Shown here piece by piece: positions 1-5,547 of a stretch of DNA of 7,647 nucleotides. The stretch is taken from assembly GCA_017501805.1 (NCBI GenBank), contig JAFVWG010000161.1:1-7647 (forward strand), in the 5' to 3' direction. The translations under genes were made by a program, and so were the position numbers. How positions within the stretch are numbered: the first letter of the stretch is position 1; each line of letters opens with the position of its first letter. The DNA comes from Oscillospiraceae bacterium. GTDB lineage: Bacteria > Bacillota > Clostridia > Oscillospirales > Oscillospiraceae. The notes below the pieces were generated by a model. The model did no database searches. It was not told the DNA's origin and was given only the letters and a program-made list of their open reading frames with translations.

Positions 1-325
1 AATCCTCGATCAGCTTGTCCGCACGGAAGCGCTCGTGGCATTCGCGGCAGTCCATCAGCGGATCGGAGAAGCCTGCCAGATGGCCGGAAGCGACCCAGGT
101 CTGCGGGTTCATCAGGATGGCGGCGTCCAGACCCACGTTGTAGGGATTCTCCTGCACGAACTTCTTCCACCACGCCTTTTTGACGTTGTTCTTGAGCTCC
201 GCGCCCAGAGGACCGTAGTCCCAGGTGTTGGCGAGACCGCCGTAGATCTCGGAACCCGCGAAAATGAAGCCTCTGCCCTTGCAGAGTGCTACGATCTTAT
301 CCATTGTTTTTTCGGTATTTTTCAA
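1..325 (-). CDS. glyS: Glycyl-tRNA synthetase, N-terminal fragment (3' end outside window)
   Basis: Class II aminoacyl-tRNA synthetase of the single-chain dimeric type, which charges tRNA-Gly with glycine in the cytoplasm. Only the first 108 codons are present; the rest lies beyond base 1. Seen directly: the family's N-terminal signature GSEIYGGLANTWDYGPLG (about residues 24-41), then ELKNNVKKAWW, then LMNPQTWVASGH and DPLMDCREC, in the usual order. I chose the TTG at 325 rather than the ATG at 304 because AGAGGG lies 7 nt upstream of the TTG, the ATG has no Shine-Dalgarno, and clostridial relatives start with a similar short EKTMDKIVALC stretch (from memory). It has its own promoter directly upstream, so it need not depend on the alanine racemase operon. 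The family call is very secure; the start is likely. Confidence 0.96.
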   Translation of the reverse strand, partial: MKNTEKTMDKIVALCKGRGFIFAGSEIYGGLANTWDYGPLGAELKNNVKKAWWKKFVQENPYNVGLDAAILMNPQTWVASGHLAGFSDPLMDCRECHERFRADKLIED

Positions 326-330
326 TGTGC

Positions 331-340
331 TTCCCTCTTT
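331..340 (-). promoter_or_regulatory. Ribosome binding site of glyS
   Basis: On the minus strand this reads AAAGAGGGAA. The AGAGGG core is about 7 nt from the TTG at 325, which makes that codon, and not the downstream ATG at 304, the likely start. Confidence 0.75.
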
Positions 341-358
341 CCACATAATTCTGTCACT

Positions 359-386
359 ATTATAGTATTTTTTCCATATCCGTCAA
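359..386 (-). promoter_or_regulatory. Sigma-A promoter of glyS
   Basis: Minus strand: -35 TTGACG (381-386), 16-bp spacer, -10 TATAAT (359-364). This is close to the vegetative consensus, and transcription should start near 352. It lies a few bases beyond the alanine racemase stop codon. No terminator is visible between the two genes, so read-through from the upstream operon is also possible. Confidence 0.85.
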
Positions 387-392
387 GCCGTA

Positions 393-1478
393 TTATGCCA
401 AAACGATCTCCGTTCCGCGCAGCTGCAGCGGATTGACTTCCGCAACGGCGATGCTCTTTTCGGTGATATTCTTCCCCGTAACGTCCACAACGGTGTGGAG
501 CATTCCCACGTGACCCAGCACGCGGCATTTTTTTCCGTCCACCGTCACGGTGATCTTCGGCGGCAGAATGAACTGCCGCAGCCCGGAAAGCATCTTCCGC
601 AGGCTGTCACGGCGGCGGAATAGATCCTCGCCGTGGCTTGTCGTAAAGCCGTGATACCACCCAAGCGGCAGCACCGCGATCTGCGTCTGCTTTTTCGCCT
701 TCCAGCCCGCTCCGTAGCCGCAGGTGTGCCCCTTCGGGATCCAGCGGACCGACTCGACCGAGGTCTCGCAGAAGCCGACCTTCTTCAGTCCCGCGGAAAA
801 CGCAAGTCTTCCCAAAATCGCGCTGCCCACGCGCACGCCGTTCATCCGCAGCTCCGGCATACGGAACAGCGCCGAAGAATTGGCGCAGTGCACCTCTCCG
901 GGACGGAAGCCCGCATCCGAGACGGCCTGTGCCGTCTTCCGCAGCAGCTCCGCCTGCCGCTGTGCGCTCTTTTTGTCGCAGAACGCCGAATGCAGGTGGG
1001 TGTAGATGCCAAGATAGTCGATCATCTCCGAGCCCGCATAGCAGGCAAGGAGCTTTTCCTGTTCCTCCGGCAGGAAGCCGTAGCGTCCCATACCGGTGTC
1101 GAGCTTCAGATGCGCCTTTGCACGGATCTGCATTTCCTGCGCGGCGCTTGAAAGCGTCAGCGCGTTCTGCTGGGAAGCCACCGTGAGGATCACATCCAGC
1201 TCCAGCAGACGCCGCAGCTCCGCAGGCTCGTCCGTCGGGCGAAGCATCAGGATCTGCTCATTCGGATCTCCGTCCTCGCGCAGCGCCTCCGCCTCGCAGA
1301 CCTCGGTCACGGCAAAGCGGTCGATCCCGCCCTTGCGGCAGAGCGCGGCCATAGTCTTCACGCCGAGTCCGTAGCCGTTTCCCTTTACCACAGCCCACAC
1401 CGGAGCGCCGTCTGCCCTTTCGCGGATCAGAATGAGATTCCGCGCCACGGCTGCGGTGTCAACGATATACCTCCGCAT
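393..1478 (-). CDS. alr: Alanine racemase-like PLP enzyme (divergent)
   Basis: Probable PLP-dependent racemase giving D-alanine for peptidoglycan. Numbered from the start used here (361 aa). N-terminal barrel: PLP-lysine motif VVKGNGYGLG (Lys at about 32), HLKLDTGMGRYGF (about 123-135), THLHSAF, and HCANSSAL (about 197-204). NGVRVG carries the Arg (about 216) that normally contacts the PLP pyridine nitrogen. C-terminal domain: CGYGAGW holds the expected second catalytic base Tyr (about 255). Unusual: the canonical CMDQ motif reads GMLH here, and the protein ends in NPLQLRGTEIVLA with no terminal Arg-Tyr segment, so the usual PLP-phosphate-binding Tyr is absent. I take the ATG at 1478 (GAGG 7 nt upstream) over the GTG at 1484, which directly abuts the SD. 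It is the second gene of an operon, 12 bp after the FemX-like gene. Family membership is near certain; substrate is less so (Ala most likely, Ser or another amino acid possible). Confidence 0.88.
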   Translation of the reverse strand: MRRYIVDTAAVARNLILIRERADGAPVWAVVKGNGYGLGVKTMAALCRKGGIDRFAVTEVCEAEALREDGDPNEQILMLRPTDEPAELRRLLELDVILTVASQQNALTLSSAAQEMQIRAKAHLKLDTGMGRYGFLPEEQEKLLACYAGSEMIDYLGIYTHLHSAFCDKKSAQRQAELLRKTAQAVSDAGFRPGEVHCANSSALFRMPELRMNGVRVGSAILGRLAFSAGLKKVGFCETSVESVRWIPKGHTCGYGAGWKAKKQTQIAVLPLGWYHGFTTSHGEDLFRRRDSLRKMLSGLRQFILPPKITVTVDGKKCRVLGHVGMLHTVVDVTGKNITEKSIAVAEVNPLQLRGTEIVLA

Positions 1479-1485
1479 ACGCACA

Positions 1486-1490
1486 CCTCT
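1486..1490 (-). promoter_or_regulatory. Ribosome binding site of the alanine racemase-like gene
   Basis: Minus-strand AGAGG, directly after the stop codon of the upstream gene and 7 nt before the ATG at 1478. The spacing favours that ATG over the GTG at 1484, and the tight packing suggests translational coupling of the pair. Confidence 0.7.
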
Positions 1491-2555
1491 TTATTTCTTC
1501 CCGCGGTTTTTGATGAGGTAGACGGTCTTCCGCAGTTCCTTGAACAGCGCCGTCCCCTTTTCCGTAAGTGTATAGGCAAAGGGCGAGAGCACATAGTCCA
1601 TTTCACCGACGAACTCGGTGAAGTCTCCGCCGAAGCCCTTTTTGAATTTATACAGTCCGTAGAGCGGATTGTCCTCGCTCACATCGCCGGATACACCGCG
1701 GAAGTCGTACACGCGGCACTTTTCCTCCAGCGCCCATTGGATCATTCTCCACTGCAGCAGATAGTTCGGCATCAGGTTTCGGTGCGCGTTGGAGCTCGCT
1801 CCGTAGAGGTACCAGACCTTGTCGCCGTAGTGGATGGCAAGCGTGCCCGCAATGGGCGTGCCCTCGTAAAACGCCATATACAGCCGCGCGTGCTCGCCGA
1901 GATTCCGCAGCATCGCGGTGAAATACTCGGGCTTGCGGGTCACAAACCCGTCGCGCACGCCGGTCGTCAGCATCAGGTCGGCAAAGGCGGGAACCATCTC
2001 CTCGCCGCAGATCTTCACTTCCACGCCCTTTTTCTCGGCAACGCGCAGGTTGTAGCGCGTCTTCTGCGTGAACGCGGCAAGCAGCTCCTCCTCGGTTTTT
2101 CCTTCCACATTCAGGCGGAAGACGTAGCGCGGCTGGATCGCCTCAAAGTTCTTGCCGCCCTCCTTGGAGCGGAAGCCGTACTCGCGCAGATAGCCCGCGA
2201 AGCGCTCGTCGGAAGAAGGTACATCGGGATCGATCTTGATGACGTAGGCTTTTTCCTCCTCCGCGATTTGCTTCACGCCGTCAAGCAGGTCACGAAGCGT
2301 CTCGGGATCGTCAAGATCGCAGACGGGCGCGCGGCAGCCGTAGACCATCGGTCTGTGCGTCACGGGCATCGTGCGGATCAGCACACTCATCGCGCCGCGG
2401 ATCTCGCCTTCCGCATTCCGTGAGATCACAGCCTCCCACTTCCACATCGGTTTCTGTTTTCCCCAAAGACAGCTCTGGGCAAAATTCCCCTTGGGATGCT
2501 GCTGGATAAACGCCTCGAATTCCTGCAAGGTCGCCTCGGTGACGCGTTCGGACAT
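1491..2555 (-). CDS. FemABX-family peptidoglycan aminoacyltransferase (FemX-like)
   Basis: Member of the Fem family (FemX/FemA/MurM). These enzymes transfer amino acids from aminoacyl-tRNA to the stem peptide of lipid-linked peptidoglycan precursor at the inner face of the membrane. 354 aa with two GNAT-like halves. Family marks seen: NFAQSCLWGKQK (about 24-35); KTRYNLRVAEKKGVEV (about 165-180); PIAGTLAIHYGDKVWYLYG (about 234-252); ASSNAHRNLMPNYLLQW (about 253-269); YDFRGVSG (about 283-290); NPLYGLYKFKKGFGG (about 296-310). There is no room for the long coiled-coil arm of staphylococcal FemA, so the layout resembles the shorter FemX. The ATG at 2555 is chosen because AAGGAG lies 9 nt upstream; the open frame continues to 2762, but the promoter sits inside that extension. 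First gene of an operon with the alanine racemase-like gene. The amino acid transferred cannot be read from the sequence. Confidence 0.92.
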   Translation of the reverse strand: MSERVTEATLQEFEAFIQQHPKGNFAQSCLWGKQKPMWKWEAVISRNAEGEIRGAMSVLIRTMPVTHRPMVYGCRAPVCDLDDPETLRDLLDGVKQIAEEEKAYVIKIDPDVPSSDERFAGYLREYGFRSKEGGKNFEAIQPRYVFRLNVEGKTEEELLAAFTQKTRYNLRVAEKKGVEVKICGEEMVPAFADLMLTTGVRDGFVTRKPEYFTAMLRNLGEHARLYMAFYEGTPIAGTLAIHYGDKVWYLYGASSNAHRNLMPNYLLQWRMIQWALEEKCRVYDFRGVSGDVSEDNPLYGLYKFKKGFGGDFTEFVGEMDYVLSPFAYTLTEKGTALFKELRKTVYLIKNRGKK

Positions 2556-2610
2556 AGCTGATATCTCCTTCGGTAAAAACTGCCGTTTTTTCAAAAATTC
2601 GGTCTTTTTT

Positions 2611-2639
2611 ATCATAGCACATTCTTCTCTTTCGGGCAA
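2611..2639 (-). promoter_or_regulatory. Promoter of the FemX-like/alanine racemase operon
   Basis: Minus strand: -35 TTGCCC (2634-2639), 17-bp spacer, and extended -10 TGC-TATGAT (hexamer 2611-2616). Predicted start is near 2604, giving a leader of about 49 nt to the ATG at 2555. The leader holds a weak 6-bp hairpin (AAAAAC/GTTTTT, around 2575-2590) with no clear role. Confidence 0.75.
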
Positions 2640-2640
2640 C

Positions 2641-2669
2641 TTGCATTTTTGAATCGCTATGGTTATACT
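2641..2669 (+). promoter_or_regulatory. Candidate promoter of the histidine-kinase-like gene
   Basis: Plus strand: -35 TTGCAT (2641-2646), 17-bp spacer, -10 TATACT (2664-2669). It stands almost back to back with the minus-strand promoter (the -35 elements are 1 bp apart), so the two may compete or be co-regulated. Transcription would start near 2676, leaving a leader of about 114 nt. Confidence 0.6.
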
Positions 2670-2711
2670 GATTATGTCGAAAATTGTATTTTTTTGCGGA
2701 AGGAACATTTT

Positions 2712-2757
2712 CCCGCTTATGGATGATCCTGCGCGGGACACACTAGCCTTGTTCCCG
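2712..2757 (+). other. Leader segment with two mutually exclusive short hairpins
   Basis: The arm CCCGC (2712-2716) can pair with GCGGG (2733-2737). The overlapping arm CGGGA (2734-2738) can instead pair with TCCCG (2753-2757). Both stems are only 5 bp and no U-tract follows, so a regulatory switch is possible but unproven. The same stretch contains a 21-codon reading frame from the ATG at 2719 to the TGA at 2782-2784. That frame overlaps the downstream GGAGG but has no well-placed Shine-Dalgarno of its own. Confidence 0.2.
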
Positions 2758-2775
2758 TACAAAGGAAACGATACC

Positions 2776-2780
2776 GGAGG
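2776..2780 (+). promoter_or_regulatory. Ribosome binding site of the histidine-kinase-like gene
   Basis: GGAGG sits 9 nt before the GTG at 2790. The in-frame TTG at 2781 touches the SD directly and so is not a usable start. Confidence 0.8.
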
Positions 2781-2789
2781 TTGAGCATT

Positions 2790-3845
2790 GTGACAGAGAG
2801 CTTTCGTCAGTTTCTCCCCCTGTTGAACGCGCTTTCTCAGCCCGCCGTCTGGCTGGAAGATCGGCGTGTTGCCTGGCGCAGCGCCGCAGCGGAACGGCTC
2901 GGCGTGGAGAAAGGCGGCTTTTTCCCGGAATTGCCGGAGGACTGCGGCGCCCCCTGCCGTTTCCCCGTCACCCTGGCGGACGAGACCTGGGATGCCGTCC
3001 TGCAGCCCTTTGAGGGCGGTATGCTCCTCTTTTTTGAAAAAGACGGATCCGATGACGTCGGCGCGCTTCGTGCGCTCTCGCGCGGACTAAAGCCGATCGT
3101 CTCCTCCGCCGTCGCGGCAGGCTCGGAACTCTTCCCGCGGATCGAAGAGCTGGAGGATGAGTCGATGCAGACCTCTGCGGCACAGCTTTCGCGTGACTGC
3201 TACCGTCTGCTCCGCACCGTCGGCTCCCTCGAACAGTATTCCCGAATGGAAAAAGAAGCGGAGTGCGGCGTCCGTCGGCAGACGGATGTGCTCAGGCTCC
3301 TGCGTGAGCTTGCGGACAAGGCGGCGGACATCCTGCTCGATGCAAAGGTTCGTCTCGAGGTCTCGCTCCCGCAGGGCAGCATCCACGCCTGTGTGGATGC
3401 CGACGCGCTCACCAAGGCGGTGCTCAGTCTTCTCTCCAACGCCGCGAAATACTGCGGTGAAGACAGAACGGTCTTCCTGACCGTCACACGGCAGGACAAA
3501 AAGCTCCTGATCCGCGTCAGCGATCACGGCGACGGCATCCCGGCGGAGGTTCTCGCGGACGCCTTCACGCAGTACCGGCACGACGGCGGCGAAACGGACG
3601 CCCGCCGCGGACTGGGACTGGGTCTGGCGCTCGTAAAATCCGTTGCCCGCCGGCACGGCGGAAGCGTTCTGATCATGAACCGCGGCGGCGCCGAGGTCAC
3701 GATGACGATCAGCCTCACCCTGTCGGAGACTCCGTCCGTTCACACGCCCGTCACGGAGCTTGCAGATCGCTACGACCCCGCGCTTGTGGAGTTCAGCTGT
3801 CTGCTCCCGCCGGATACCTTCGACTCCCGCAGCGTAGATTTATAA
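2790..3845 (+). CDS. Soluble histidine-kinase-like (GHKL) protein without evident phospho-acceptor His
   Basis: 351 aa from the GTG at 2790, with no membrane segment or signal peptide. Residues about 1-85 look like a small PAS-type sensor (LLNALSQPAVWLEDRRVAW, then AAAERLG). Residues about 90-185 form helices in the place of the dimerisation/phosphotransfer domain. The C-terminal ATP-binding domain is well kept: N box LLSNAAKY (Asn about 217), G1 box SDHGDGIP (about 244-251), F-box-like AFTQY, and G2 box GLGLGLALVKS (about 274-284) followed by RRHGG. Where histidine kinases have SHELRTPL, this protein reads LSRGLKPIVSS with Arg (about 98) in place of His, and no His occurs anywhere before about residue 199. 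A 40-residue tail follows, ending LPPDTFDSRSVDL. No response regulator lies nearby. It is a single-gene plus-strand unit bounded by its own promoter and a terminator. It may bind ATP yet not phosphorylate a partner, or it may act as an anti-sigma-like kinase. The GHKL call is secure; the role is unknown. Confidence 0.85.
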   Translation: MTESFRQFLPLLNALSQPAVWLEDRRVAWRSAAAERLGVEKGGFFPELPEDCGAPCRFPVTLADETWDAVLQPFEGGMLLFFEKDGSDDVGALRALSRGLKPIVSSAVAAGSELFPRIEELEDESMQTSAAQLSRDCYRLLRTVGSLEQYSRMEKEAECGVRRQTDVLRLLRELADKAADILLDAKVRLEVSLPQGSIHACVDADALTKAVLSLLSNAAKYCGEDRTVFLTVTRQDKKLLIRVSDHGDGIPAEVLADAFTQYRHDGGETDARRGLGLGLALVKSVARRHGGSVLIMNRGGAEVTMTISLTLSETPSVHTPVTELADRYDPALVEFSCLLPPDTFDSRSVDL

Positions 3846-3848
3846 AAG

Positions 3849-3876
3849 AAAAAGCAGACCGTACGGTCTGCTTTTT
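3849..3876. terminator. Bidirectional intrinsic terminator between convergent genes
   Basis: A perfect palindrome: 12-bp stem (A-tract, then GCAGACC) around a GTAC loop, with A/T tracts on both sides giving a U-run in either direction. It starts 3 bases after the plus-strand kinase-like stop codon and ends 6 bases before the minus-strand P-loop kinase stop, so it serves both genes. Confidence 0.93.
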
Positions 3877-3882
3877 TGTATC

Positions 3883-4812
3883 TCAGTATTGGAAGATGCT
3901 TCCGCCGACGAATTCGCGCACGAGCGAGTCCTTCGGAACGTAGCGCGTCTGCAGCGGCGCGATCGTCCGCACCACATCGTACAGCACGGACAGGTCGTGC
4001 TCTTCCATAAATTCCTGCGTCAGCTCCTTCGCGAACTGCGGGGTCTCCTGCAGATACTTCGCAAGGATGCAGAGCTCGTAGTCGTGGAAGGTGTCGATGT
4101 GGATCTCGGCATTTTCCTTGTAGGGCGCGATATACTGCACCTCGCCGCGGTTGACGCTCTGCGCCCGCTTCACGGTGTCGCGCAGGGAGTACCCGCGCGT
4201 GTTCAGGTCACGGATGAGCCGCCGCGCCACGCGCACCTGCTCGGGCTTGACGATGCGGTCATCGGCGGTGATGATGCGCGTCCTCGGCGCCACATAGACG
4301 CCGATGGTTCTCTCCTGCAGAGGACCCAGCAGCAGCGGATTGAGCATATGGATGCCCTCGGCAATGATCACCGCGTCGCGATCACCCCGGACCTTGTTCG
4401 TACCGCCGGTCCTTCCGTTCTTGAAATCATACCACGGCATATCGACCTCGCGCCCTTCGGACAGTCCCGTCAGGCACTCCGCCATCCGTTCCACATCGAC
4501 GCAGAGCGGGCTTTCCCAGTCCTCCTGCGCCTCCTTCGGGCGCTTCTCCACATCCAGAAAGAAATTGTCCATACCAACGAGGATGGAGGGCGCACCGAGA
4601 TTGTCAAGATACGCCTTGAGCCGCATCGCGGTTGTAGTCTTGCCGGAGCCGGACGGCCCGGTCAGCGCCACAAAGGGGCGCGTCTCTTTCCCCGCGAGGA
4701 TCGTCGCCGCCGCGACGGAGATCTTGTCGTGGAAGACCTCTTCGCAGCGCAGCACGAACTGCGTCTCCCTCCGCATATTGTAATTGATATTCTCAATGTC
4801 GATCACGCGCAA
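3883..4812 (-). CDS. Uridine kinase / phosphoribulokinase-family P-loop nucleoside kinase
   Basis: P-loop NMP-kinase-fold enzyme of the Udk/PRK family, probably phosphorylating a nucleoside (uridine/cytidine) with ATP or GTP in the cytoplasm. 309 aa. Walker A GPSGSGKTTTA (about 52-62); substrate-side motif GMDNFFLD (about 80-87); DWESP (about 98-102); PWYDFKNGRT (about 126-134); Walker B-like VIIAEGIHML (about 148-157); lid RRLIRDLNTRGYS (about 197-209), like the RR..RD...RG of uridine kinases. The last residues, SLVREFVGGSIF, match what I recall from the C-terminus of longer clostridial nucleoside kinases that carry an N-terminal TGS-like domain; here only about 45 residues precede the kinase core. 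I chose the TTG at 4812 because AGGAG is 8 nt upstream and the promoter lies just before it; the open frame extends further, to 4905, without a start signal. Single-gene unit. The exact substrate is not provable here. Confidence 0.88.
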   Translation of the reverse strand: MRVIDIENINYNMRRETQFVLRCEEVFHDKISVAAATILAGKETRPFVALTGPSGSGKTTTAMRLKAYLDNLGAPSILVGMDNFFLDVEKRPKEAQEDWESPLCVDVERMAECLTGLSEGREVDMPWYDFKNGRTGGTNKVRGDRDAVIIAEGIHMLNPLLLGPLQERTIGVYVAPRTRIITADDRIVKPEQVRVARRLIRDLNTRGYSLRDTVKRAQSVNRGEVQYIAPYKENAEIHIDTFHDYELCILAKYLQETPQFAKELTQEFMEEHDLSVLYDVVRTIAPLQTRYVPKDSLVREFVGGSIFQY

Positions 4813-4820
4813 GCAAATCA

Positions 4821-4825
4821 CTCCT
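4821..4825 (-). promoter_or_regulatory. Ribosome binding site of the P-loop nucleoside kinase
   Basis: Minus-strand AGGAG, 8 nt before TTG 4812. No in-frame ATG is near, which makes TTG the likely start. Confidence 0.75.
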
Positions 4826-4833
4826 TTTCTTCG

Positions 4834-4861
4834 ATTATAGCAGAAAAGCAGCCGCGTACAA
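4834..4861 (-). promoter_or_regulatory. Promoter of the P-loop nucleoside kinase
   Basis: Minus strand: consensus -10 TATAAT (4834-4839) preceded by an extended-10 TGC. The -35 is weak (TTGTAC, 4856-4861, 16-bp spacer). The start would be near 4827, leaving a very short leader of about 15 nt that begins close to the Shine-Dalgarno. Confidence 0.7.
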
Positions 4862-4903
4862 TAACGAATTTGTGAATTTTTTCCGCAAAGGCAGGATCGA
4901 TAC

Positions 4904-4939
4904 AACAGCCCCCTTTTGTCTTGGCAAAAGAGGGCTGTT
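4904..4939 (-). terminator. Terminator-like hairpin after the multi-helix membrane protein gene
   Basis: A 15-bp stem with one mismatch (AACAGCCC..CTTTTG / CAAAAG..GGGCTGTT) around a 6-nt loop (4919-4924), starting 5 bases beyond the stop codon of the minus-strand gene that ends at 4945. The U-tract on the minus strand is weak (TTGTAT), so termination may be partial. In the plus direction a short T run follows, but no plus-strand gene needs it. Confidence 0.7.
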
Positions 4940-4944
4940 TTCGG

Positions 4945-5547
4945 CTATTGTTCAGTTTTCCCAACAGCGGCTTTCTTATACACAAGGTGGAATCCGAGCA
5001 GAAACACAATGACGCACACAGCCGAGCCGGTCGCGGCGTTCATTGTCCGGATCTCCGTTTCCGCCATCCCTTCAAAGGTCACAAGCATCGATCTTTGCAG
5101 GGCAAATATAGAGACAAAGGCATTGGCAAAGGAGATATTTCTCAGCGCGATCCGCTTCGCCTCCGCGCTGTTGCGTGCCTTCGCCCAGCGGATACTTGCA
5201 ACCGTGATTTTGGTGAAGGCATATACCGCGATCGCGAGCATAACGATCAGATGATGCTTCGTCCCTCTGTCCTTCACAAAGGAAAGGATCACCGTTCCCA
5301 CCAGCGGCAGGGAGAGCACCATCAGGATGATCCCCGCAAAACGGAGGATGGAGCGTCCCTCCGCTTTGGATCTCAGCACGAAAAAGCGGACGGCGCTCAG
5401 GAGCACATAATAAACGCCGATCGTAAAGAGCCACCACGAGCGGTTTGCGATGCCGAACGCAATATGATACGCGCTGAACGCCGCGTTAAAGATCGGGCTG
5501 AGGTGCGCAGACGTCAGCATCCTGCCCGGGCACATTTTCTTTTCCAT
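4945..5547 (-). CDS. Multi-helix membrane protein, unknown function, overlapping the TetR gene
   Basis: About 200 aa from the ATG at 5547. Hydrophobic segments at about residues 38-57 (WWLFTIGVYYVLLSAVRFFV), 68-91, 100-120 and 170-190, with weaker ones near 20-35 and 136-155, so four to six membrane passes are likely. Charged linkers are KDRGTKHH (about 92-99) and WAKARNSAEAKRIALRN (about 121-137). I recognise no catalytic motif, and I recall similar proteins beside TetR regulators in Clostridia without an assigned function. The start is uncertain: ATGs at 5547, 5535 and 5520 all lie inside the TetR 3' end and none has a strong Shine-Dalgarno. A GGTG lies about 7 nt before the first. Overlap with the TetR coding region is 62, 50 or 35 bp, which points to translational coupling. 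It is the last gene of the unit and is followed by a hairpin. It could be a transporter or sensor controlled by the TetR protein; that is inference only. Confidence 0.75.
   Translation of the reverse strand: MEKKMCPGRMLTSAHLSPIFNAAFSAYHIAFGIANRSWWLFTIGVYYVLLSAVRFFVLRSKAEGRSILRFAGIILMVLSLPLVGTVILSFVKDRGTKHHLIVMLAIAVYAFTKITVASIRWAKARNSAEAKRIALRNISFANAFVSIFALQRSMLVTFEGMAETEIRTMNAATGSAVCVIVFLLGFHLVYKKAAVGKTEQ

Noticed and set aside
1737..2423. Plus-strand open frame of about 228 codons opposite the FemX-like gene
   Set aside because: Mirror of a well-supported gene, rich in His/Arg/Val with no domain signature or ribosome binding site.
2575..2590. Short hairpin AAAAAC/GTTTTT in the FemX operon leader
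   Set aside because: Six weak pairs made mainly of A-T, no U-tract in the minus direction; likely chance in an A/T-rich leader.
2556..2762. In-frame N-terminal extension of the FemX-like protein
   Set aside because: The extension contains a good promoter and lacks family similarity, and the strong AAGGAG sits before the ATG at 2555.
3087..3743. Minus-strand open frame opposite the histidine-kinase-like gene
   Set aside because: The plus frame carries the N, G1 and G2 boxes; the opposite frame has no motif.
3889..4875. Long plus-strand open frame opposite the P-loop kinase
   Set aside because: The minus strand shows unambiguous kinase motifs; the plus frame is Arg/His-rich, has no recognisable motif, and arises from high-GC codon bias.
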